Source: Deltaproteobacteria bacterium
Lineage (GTDB): Bacteria; Desulfobacterota; GWC2-55-46; DRQE01
Length of the DNA stretch: 5,719 nucleotides
Assembly: GCA_011371515.1 (NCBI GenBank)
Contig: DRQE01000092.1
Location: 1-5,719 of the forward strand
Direction of reading: 5' to 3'
A model generated the notes under the pieces. It saw only the letters and a program-made list of their open reading frames with translations, searched no databases and was not told the origin of the DNA. Shown here one piece after another: positions 1 to 5,719 of the stretch (position 1 is its first letter; each line of letters starts with the position of its first letter). A program made the position numbers and the translations under genes.

Positions 1-769
1 CAAGCTCCTGTATCTCGCTCTTGAACTCGTCCTTTTCACCGAGCTCCTTCTGTATTGCCTTCATCTGCTCGCTCAGGTAGTACTCCTTCTGGGTCTTTTC
101 CATCTGCTTTTTCACCCGCTGGCGCAGACGCTGCTCCACTTCGAGTATCTCTATCTCACCTTCGAGCAGTGTGTAGAGCTTTTCGAGCCTCTTTACCGGG
201 TCCATGGTCTCAAGGAGCTTCTGTTTCTCTTCGAGTTTGACCGTAAGGTGGGTAATTATGGTATCTGCAAGTTTACCCGGCTCGTCTATCGAGGCAACAC
301 TCATAAGAAGTTCTGGTGGCACCTTCTTGTTGAGCTTCACATAGTCCTCGAAGCCCTTTATGACCGACCTTATGAGGGCTTCGACCTCCACATCCTTGTC
401 ATAGGGCTCGTCTTCGAGCTCTTCGATATCCACCAGAAAGAGCTCTTCTTCCTCTACGAACTCCCTTATCTTTGCTCTCTTTCTACCCTCTATGAGCACC
501 TTTACAGTGCCATCGGGCAGTTTCAGAAGCTGCAACACCGTACCTATGGTGCCCACTTTATATATATCATCAGGTGTGGGATTGTCTGTCTTTGCCTGTT
601 TCTGAGCAGCAAGAAATATGGTCTTCTCACCACTCATTGCCTCGTCGAGAGCCTTTATAGACTTGTCCCTTCCCACAAAAAGGGGCACCACCATCGAAGG
701 GAATATGATTATATCCCTCAACGGTATAAGTGGCAGTATATTATCCCTGTCTTTATATTCCAAGGCCAT
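1..769 (-). CDS. lon: ATP-dependent protease Lon, N-terminal part (runs off the window)
   Basis: Lon is a cytoplasmic, homo-oligomeric AAA+ serine protease that degrades misfolded and short-lived regulatory proteins. Only the first 256 codons are present; the AAA+ module and the Ser-Lys protease domain lie beyond position 1. The translation opens with the Lon substrate-binding domain signature [19 protein letters not shown] (about residues 13-31), then [10 protein letters not shown]. The fragment ends in the charged coiled-coil stretch containing [16 protein letters not shown], which in this family sits just before the ATPase domain. I see no frameshift. The ATG at 769 has AGGAGG only 2 nt upstream. 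A TTG two codons later (763-761) would have a more usual 8-nt spacing, so the start could be six bases shorter. It follows clpX by 67 nt with no terminator, so it probably shares that transcript. Family assignment is near certain; the start is less sure. Confidence 0.96.
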   Translation of the reverse strand, partial: MALEYKDRDNILPLIPLRDIIIFPSMVVPLFVGRDKSIKALDEAMSGEKTIFLAAQKQAKTDNPTPDDIYKVGTIGTVLQLLKLPDGTVKVLIEGRKRAKIREFVEEEELFLVDIEELEDEPYDKDVEVEALIRSVIKGFEDYVKLNKKVPPELLMSVASIDEPGKLADTIITHLTVKLEEKQKLLETMDPVKRLEKLYTLLEGEIEILEVEQRLRQRVKKQMEKTQKEYYLSEQMKAIQKELGEKDEFKSEIQEL

Positions 770-777
770 CTCCTCCT
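770..777 (-). promoter_or_regulatory. Shine-Dalgarno sequence of lon, unusually close to the ATG
   Basis: On the minus strand AGGAGGAG directly abuts the ATG of lon, leaving 2 nt between AGGAGG and the start codon, where 5-9 nt is usual. The tig, clpP and clpX sites in this window have ordinary spacing. Either initiation is at the TTG two codons downstream, or the spacing lowers lon translation. Confidence 0.6.
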
Positions 778-836
778 ATTGGATAGTTTAGGGTTTATAT
801 CGGCTAAAGTAAAGCGCTTGAAAAGGGGAAGGAGCA

Positions 837-2102
<1,266 letters not shown>

Positions 2103-2114
2103 ATGAACCCTCCG

Positions 2115-2699
2115 TCAGGTTCTTTTTTCTATTACCTCGTCTATTATACCATACTCCCGTGCCTCTTCACCAGTCATAAAGAAATCGCGCTCCGTGTCCC
2201 TGTGTATCTTGTCCATCGACTGGCCTGTGTGCTTTGAGAGTATCTTCGTAAGCTCTTTTCTGAGTCTCAATATCTCACGGGCCTGTATGTCTATGTCTGT
2301 TGCCTGCCCCTGTGCTCCGCCAAGTGGCTGGTGTATGAGTATTCTTGAATGGGGCAGAGCATAGCGTTTTCCCTTTGTTCCTCCTGCAAGCAGTAATGCC
2401 CCCATGCTTGCAGCCTGTCCCATACATATGGTGGATACATCGGGCTTTACATACTGCATGGTGTCGTATATGGCAAGTCCTGCGCTTACAAGTCCACCCG
2501 GTGAGTTTATGTAAAGGTATATGTCCTTTTCAGGGTCCTCGGACTCAAGAAAAAGCAGCTGTGCAATAATCAGGTTTGCCACATTGTCGTCTATCTGGGT
2601 GCCAAGGAATATTATCCTGTCCTTGAGAAGCCTCGAATATATGTCGTAGGCCCTTTCACCTCTACCAGTCTGTTCGACCACTATGGGAACGAGTGTCAT
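2115..2699 (-). CDS. clpP: ATP-dependent Clp protease proteolytic subunit ClpP
   Basis: ClpP is the serine peptidase that forms a double heptameric barrel and degrades polypeptides threaded in by ClpX. At 194 residues it has the usual length, and the catalytic triad is complete: Ser98 in GQAASMGA, His123 in ILIHQPLGG, and Asp172 in TERDFF. The glycine-rich strand YINSPGG (63-69) is present, as is the N-terminal axial-loop sequence [18 protein letters not shown]. The protein begins directly at the usual mature N-terminus (MTLVP), so it lacks the short propeptide of the E. coli enzyme and resembles Bacillus-type ClpP. Its ATG overlaps the tig TGA (ATGA, 4-nt overlap). A strong GGGAGGT lies about 5 nt upstream, inside the end of tig, which implies translational coupling. 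I see nothing broken. Confidence 0.98.
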   Translation of the reverse strand: MTLVPIVVEQTGRGERAYDIYSRLLKDRIIFLGTQIDDNVANLIIAQLLFLESEDPEKDIYLYINSPGGLVSAGLAIYDTMQYVKPDVSTICMGQAASMGALLLAGGTKGKRYALPHSRILIHQPLGGAQGQATDIDIQAREILRLRKELTKILSKHTGQSMDKIHRDTERDFFMTGEEAREYGIIDEVIEKRT

Positions 2700-3958
2700 T
2701 GATTACCTCCCTTAAGCAAGAAATCAAAGACTTTTTCTCTTCTCATACCATCTATTATCGCATCCATAATGCCTGCCTTGAGGATGTTTTCCCTGAGCTC
2801 TTCAGGGCTTTCTCCTCTGCGCTCTGCCATGTCCTTTATCAGGGCTTCTACCTCTTCGTCCGTTACCTCTATGTTCTCTTTTTCGGCTATGGCATCCAGT
2901 ATTATATCACCCCTTGCCTGCTTTTCCGCAACCCCCATGTAACGGGCTTTGAACTCCTCGGGGGTAAGGGGCTGCTGGGCAGGATCCACCACACCCTTTC
3001 TTATACCCTCCATTATGTTGCTTACAATCTGGCGGAAGTAATTGTCCACAAGAGAGGGTGGTAGCTCGAAAGAGTTCTCCTCTATGAGTTTGTCCATAAT
3101 CTCGCTTTTGATCCTGTCTTTTTCAACCTTCTCTTTTGCCCTCAGTATTTCCTCCTTTACCCTGTTTTTAAGCTCCTCGAGTGAGTTGAACCCAACGGTC
3201 TTTGCAAACTCATCGTCAAGGGCTGGCAGCACCTTCTCTTTTACGGACTTGACGGTTATGTGGAACTCCACTTCCTTTCCTGCAACCAGTTTGTCGTGGT
3301 AGCCCTCGGGGAAACTCTTGGTAAAGCTCGTGGTATCCCCGCTTTTAAGCCCTTCTGTGGCTGTATCGAACTCTGGAAACCTTGCACTCTCACCGAGTAC
3401 AAACCTGTAGCCCTTGGCACCGCCCTCGAGCTTCTCTCCACCGCATGAAAGCTCCACATCCACCACAACCATATCGCCCTTGCGTGCCTCTCTGTCCACC
3501 TCGTGGAATTCTCCATAGCTCTGGCGCAACTGTTCAAGGCTCTTTTCCACATCCTCGTCTGCAACCTCAACTGTAACCTCCTTGCACTCCATACCCCTGT
3601 AGCCCTTTACATCTATGACGGGCTTTATCTGCACAAGCGCTGTGTATACAAAGGGGCTGCCCTCTTCACACTGTTTTATGTCTATATCAGGGCTTGAGAT
3701 GGGTTTGTAGCCCTTCTCCTTTATAGCCTGCGGATAGGTCTTTTCCATAAGGTTTTTTGCCACATCACTCATCACCCTCTTGCCGAACCTCTGGCGCAGC
3801 ACATTTTCAGGCACTTTACCCTTTCTGAAGCCCTCTATGGCAACCTCTTTCTTGAGCTCCCTGTAATAGTCATCTACCAGCGCCTTTACCTCTTCTTCAG
3901 GCACCTCTATGGTGAGCCGCTTCATGACAGGGCTTATATCCTCAACCTCTATCTTCAT
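2696..3958 (-). CDS. tig: Trigger factor (ribosome-associated chaperone)
   Basis: Trigger factor binds ribosomal protein L23 at the exit tunnel and shields nascent chains. At 420 residues it has three expected parts. The N-terminal ribosome-binding domain carries the signature GFRKGKVP at residues 43-50, the same positions as in E. coli. An FKBP-like peptidyl-prolyl isomerase domain spans about 155-240. A helical SurA-like C-terminal chaperone domain runs from about 245 to the end. In the isomerase domain the family's PGFE-type motif reads FPEFDTA (194-200), so proline isomerase activity may be weak while chaperone function is retained. The ATG at 3958 is preceded by AAGGAG at 8 nt. It lies 43 nt downstream of the tRNA-Leu with no terminator between them, and it overlaps clpP by 4 nt, so it is likely the first protein gene of the tig-clpP-clpX-lon transcript. 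Confidence 0.97.
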   Translation of the reverse strand: MKIEVEDISPVMKRLTIEVPEEEVKALVDDYYRELKKEVAIEGFRKGKVPENVLRQRFGKRVMSDVAKNLMEKTYPQAIKEKGYKPISSPDIDIKQCEEGSPFVYTALVQIKPVIDVKGYRGMECKEVTVEVADEDVEKSLEQLRQSYGEFHEVDREARKGDMVVVDVELSCGGEKLEGGAKGYRFVLGESARFPEFDTATEGLKSGDTTSFTKSFPEGYHDKLVAGKEVEFHITVKSVKEKVLPALDDEFAKTVGFNSLEELKNRVKEEILRAKEKVEKDRIKSEIMDKLIEENSFELPPSLVDNYFRQIVSNIMEGIRKGVVDPAQQPLTPEEFKARYMGVAEKQARGDIILDAIAEKENIEVTDEEVEALIKDMAERRGESPEELRENILKAGIMDAIIDGMRREKVFDFLLKGGNQ

Positions 3959-4001
3959 CTTTCCTTCTCCTTTCTCATGTTTGTTTTTTAACTCTGCCCT
4001 A

Positions 4002-4086
4002 TGGTGCGAGAGGGGGGACTCGAACCCCCACGGTTTTACCCACCAGATCCTAAGTCTGGCGCGTCTGCCAATTCCGCCACTCTCGC
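4002..4086 (-). tRNA. tRNA-Leu, anticodon UAG, CCA encoded
   Basis: The minus-strand sequence folds as a class II tRNA of 85 nt. The acceptor stem is GCGAGAG paired with CTCTCGC, then A73 and an encoded CCA. The D-arm begins GCGGAATTGG. The anticodon stem CCAGA/TCTGG encloses loop CTTAGGA, giving anticodon TAG. A variable arm of about 13-14 nt carries a short stem, and the T-arm is GGGGG/CCCCC around TTCGAGT. The long variable arm and anticodon identify leucine, reading CUA and probably other CUN codons. It lies between the promoter/hairpin region and tig with no terminator after it, so it is probably cut from a precursor that also carries tig. Confidence 0.96.
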
Positions 4087-4104
4087 CCGAACTCTTTCAA
4101 TATT

Positions 4105-4130
4105 AAAAATCCCTTTGTCATACAAAGGGA
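4105..4130 (-). terminator. Rho-independent terminator-like hairpin, possibly an attenuator
   Basis: Read on the minus strand, a perfect 9-bp stem (TCCCTTTGT paired with ACAAAGGGA, loop ATG) is followed at once by TTTTTAATATT. The stem is only moderately G+C rich and the T-tract is five long, so it may be leaky. It lies about 70 nt beyond the stop of the 4202-4753 gene and can end that operon. It also lies downstream of the promoter at 4155-4183 and upstream of the tRNA, so the tRNA-tig transcript must read through it. On the plus strand no T-tract follows the hairpin, so the polarity is clear. Confidence 0.75.
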
Positions 4131-4154
4131 GTCTGAAAATCTCATATATTACTA

Positions 4155-4183
4155 ATTATATGTAATTCAGAGTAGATTGGCAA
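4155..4183 (-). promoter_or_regulatory. Sigma70-type promoter for the tRNA-Leu/tig/clpP/clpX/lon unit
   Basis: On the minus strand a -35 TTGCCA (4183-4178, 5 of 6 to TTGACA) and a -10 TATAAT (4160-4155, exact) are separated by 17 bp. A T-rich stretch just upstream (about 4196-4184) resembles an UP element. The predicted start is near 4148, giving a leader of about 60 nt before the tRNA that contains the hairpin at 4105-4130. This is the only strong promoter I see in the window. It carries no heat-shock sigma32-like spacing or CIRCE operator. Confidence 0.75.
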
Positions 4184-4201
4184 TAACAAAAAACCAGAGG
4201 C

Positions 4202-4753
4202 TCAGTAGAGGACAAAACCACCTTCTGCGGGCTCGAACCCTATGACAGCCACTGTGCCAGACTCAAGCTCAACCTCTTTTTCAAAGGTATAGGCCGGTTG
4301 TTCTTCACCCTTTTTGAGCCACAGGGCTATACTTATACCGTAGCTTCCGCTTTTAAGGGGTATCTCCTCGTAAACATAGGAAGAAAGGTCGTGTCTTACA
4401 CCACCCGGCTGGTATTCCTTATCAATCACTACTTTTCCGTCTATCTCAAGCCTTACCCTTATTGGATGCCTCTGGGGAGGACATTTCGCAAGCTCGGAGA
4501 GGTTTATCTTTGCCCCCTTACCCTCTTTTATGCTCTTACGATATATCTGTGCCATCTCCTTTATGCGCCCCTTCTCGTCACACTCAACGATCCTCTTACC
4601 ACTGGTCTTGAATGCCACCTTCAGAAGTGCGCTGTCTCTTTCGTAAAAGGAATAGGGCACTGCCGAAAAGAGCACTACAGGCACAAACATGACCACAAGC
4701 ACTGCTATGAGTCTAAACAGGCTCACCCTTTTCCACCCCCTTCTTAAGCCCAT
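4202..4753 (-). CDS. Unrecognised protein with one N-terminal membrane segment
   Basis: I do not recognise this protein with confidence. It has 183 residues. A basic N-terminus (RRGWKR) precedes one hydrophobic stretch (about 12-31), so it is probably a membrane-anchored or exported protein with its bulk outside the cytoplasm. Two cysteines follow (C58 in VECDEKG and C91 in AKCPPQRHP) and could form a disulfide. The second half alternates hydrophobic and polar residues (RVRLEIDGKVVIDKEY, SYGISIALWL, GTVAVIGFEP), suggesting a beta-sandwich domain. It overlaps the upstream iron-sulfur gene by 41 nt, which suggests coupling and a shared role in electron transfer at the membrane. The ATG at 4753 has no clear ribosome site. 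A GTG at 4726 has AGGGGG 9 nt upstream and would cut the overlap to 14 nt, so a 174-residue form starting there is a real alternative. No catalytic or heme-binding (CxxCH) motif is seen. Confidence 0.8.
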   Translation of the reverse strand: MGLRRGWKRVSLFRLIAVLVVMFVPVVLFSAVPYSFYERDSALLKVAFKTSGKRIVECDEKGRIKEMAQIYRKSIKEGKGAKINLSELAKCPPQRHPIRVRLEIDGKVVIDKEYQPGGVRHDLSSYVYEEIPLKSGSYGISIALWLKKGEEQPAYTFEKEVELESGTVAVIGFEPAEGGFVLY

Positions 4754-5719
4754 TTATGAAAGTGGTAAACTCCTCAAGAAACTCTTCTTTCTCTTCCGAG
4801 GAGAACCAGAGTGTCTTTACCCGCTCCCTCATGGGCTCTTCTATCTTTATAATAGGTGCCCTCTTTCCATTGAGCCTTTGCTCAAGATAGACGTTACCTT
4901 TTCTATAGGCACAGTCCTCCATTCTGCATCCTGCAAATACCAGCCCATCCACCCCTTTCTCGAGCACAATATCCACCATCCTTGGCTGCACCATCCCTAT
5001 ACACTCAAGGCTCAAAAGGCCCACACCTTTTCTCCCTTTAAGGAGCTTTTCTGCCTCCACTCCCCACCTGCAGGCAAACACAAAGACCCTTGGTGCTTCT
5101 CTTTCTTCCTTAAGCTCATCACAGAGGGCCTCTATCTTCTCATACACAGCCTCTTCCTTAAGGGGACCAAGCTCTATGGCACTGTACTCACAGGCACCCA
5201 GACATATACCACAGGATGCACACTTTTTGTCTGTAACCATTGCCACAAGAAGCCCCTCTTTTTCCTTCATCTGTATGGCTGTATAGGGGCAATCCTTCAT
5301 ACAGAGCTCACAGCCGACACAGAGTGTTTCAACCACCTTTGCGGGCTCACTTCTTTTTCTGCTGCCAAGCCATGGCACAGCCACAACCACTGCGGTAGCA
5401 CCTGCAAGCAGCACCCATATAGCTTCCTCTGACAGATAGTTGAACAGGGGATAGACAAACATGTAGAAGACATCGAGAGATATATCCATGGGAAGCCTCT
5501 TAAGATTTGCCATGGCATCACTCACGGCAGGCCTAACTATGGATATTACCAGCAGTACTGCCAGCACACTCCACAGAATGGGCCGTGGCGGGGTTATCTC
5601 AGGCCGTGAGATTCTATCCACATGCAGCCCCAGAAGAAGGGTTATGACAACGATACTCGAAAAGTGTATGAAGAGCACTATGTAGAAGAACTGGTCGGAC
5701 AGCAGTTTTTCCACCGCAA
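4713..5719 (-). CDS. Membrane cytochrome b-like / 2x[4Fe-4S] ferredoxin / MvhD-FlpD-like fusion protein (5' end outside window)
   Basis: The reading frame is open to the window edge. A GTG at 5714 could start a 333-residue protein, but the N-terminus looks like the middle of a cytochrome b, so more probably lies upstream. Residues here count from 5714. A helix at about 9-31 carries H17-x13-H31, the heme-ligand spacing of cytochrome b helix D. Further hydrophobic segments lie at 46-62, about 83-94 and 98-116, arranged like helix E, the ef loop and helix F. A soluble ferredoxin domain follows with C132-x2-C135-x2-C138-x3-C142-Pro and C165-x2-C168-x2-C171-x3-C175-Glu. Residues about 208-294 resemble the MvhD/FlpD iron-sulfur family: ACRWG (C215), ECIG (C238), then GCRMEDCAYRKGN (C263, C268). 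The likely role is moving electrons between the quinone pool and a cytoplasmic partner such as a heterodisulfide-reductase-like complex; that is inference. The stop lies inside the next gene. Confidence 0.85.
   Translation of the reverse strand, partial: AVEKLLSDQFFYIVLFIHFSSIVVITLLLGLHVDRISRPEITPPRPILWSVLAVLLVISIVRPAVSDAMANLKRLPMDISLDVFYMFVYPLFNYLSEEAIWVLLAGATAVVVAVPWLGSRKRSEPAKVVETLCVGCELCMKDCPYTAIQMKEKEGLLVAMVTDKKCASCGICLGACEYSAIELGPLKEEAVYEKIEALCDELKEEREAPRVFVFACRWGVEAEKLLKGRKGVGLLSLECIGMVQPRMVDIVLEKGVDGLVFAGCRMEDCAYRKGNVYLEQRLNGKRAPIIKIEEPMRERVKTLWFSSEEKEEFLEEFTTFINGLKKGVEKGEPV

Noticed and set aside
794..822. Possible separate promoter for lon (TTCAAG, 17 bp, TATAAA on the minus strand)
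   Set aside because: The -10 is good (5 of 6), but the -35 matches only 3 of 6 and partly overlaps a short AAGCGCTT palindrome (812-819). It could be a weak internal promoter but falls below what I would annotate.
4143..4162. Inverted repeat CATATA-8-TATATG overlapping the -10 of the promoter
   Set aside because: Its position would suit a repressor operator, but it is nearly all A/T and only 6 bp per arm, so it is likely by chance in such an AT-rich stretch.
4202..4220. Possible terminator at the GGTTTTTTG run just after the stop of the 4202-4753 gene
   Set aside because: The T-run (about 4193-4188) has no convincing stem in front of it, only a direct repeat of CCTCT. The hairpin at 4105-4130 is the better terminator.
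4689..5432. Plus-strand open frame of 247 codons opposite the iron-sulfur fusion gene
   Set aside because: The opposite strand carries exact ferredoxin cysteine motifs, and this frame translates to a His/Cys/Phe-rich shadow sequence with no domain. It is explained by the codon bias of the true gene.

Overview
The window is about 5.7 kb of compact bacterial chromosome, and every gene reads on the minus strand, so gene order below runs from high to low coordinates. It holds two units separated by a short AT-rich regulatory gap. Protein families point to a Gram-negative-type, probably anaerobic bacterium. Arginine is mostly AGG/AGA and isoleucine is mostly ATA, a bias often seen in thermophiles or their relatives. 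Together with the gene content this fits Nitrospirota (Thermodesulfovibrio-like) or a deltaproteobacterial/Thermodesulfobacteria-like lineage. The taxonomic placement is inference only.

Unit 1 (5719 to 4202) is the tail of an electron-transfer operon. A membrane protein open at the window edge looks like the last part of a cytochrome b. It is fused to a two-cluster [4Fe-4S] ferredoxin domain and an MvhD/FlpD-like iron-sulfur domain. Overlapping its 3' end is an unrecognised protein of about 180 residues with one N-terminal membrane segment. The overlap suggests translational coupling and a shared job at the membrane.

The gap (4201 to 4087) holds a near-consensus sigma70-type promoter (TTGCCA, 17 bp, TATAAT). 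Downstream of it is a 9-bp hairpin followed by five T's in the minus-strand orientation. The hairpin can end unit 1 transcription, but it also lies in the leader of unit 2, so it may attenuate that transcript.

Unit 2 (4086 to 1) is a protein quality-control operon: tRNA-Leu(UAG), tig (trigger factor), clpP, clpX and the 5' third of lon. No terminator is visible between these genes. tig and clpP overlap by 4 nt, clpP and clpX are 12 nt apart, and clpX and lon are 67 nt apart. Trigger factor folds nascent chains at the ribosome, ClpXP degrades tagged or unfolded proteins, and Lon degrades misfolded and regulatory proteins. The tig-clpP-clpX-lon order is a well-known conserved bacterial arrangement. 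The least ordinary parts are the cytochrome b/ferredoxin/MvhD-like fusion with its small partner, and the promoter-hairpin-tRNA leader.
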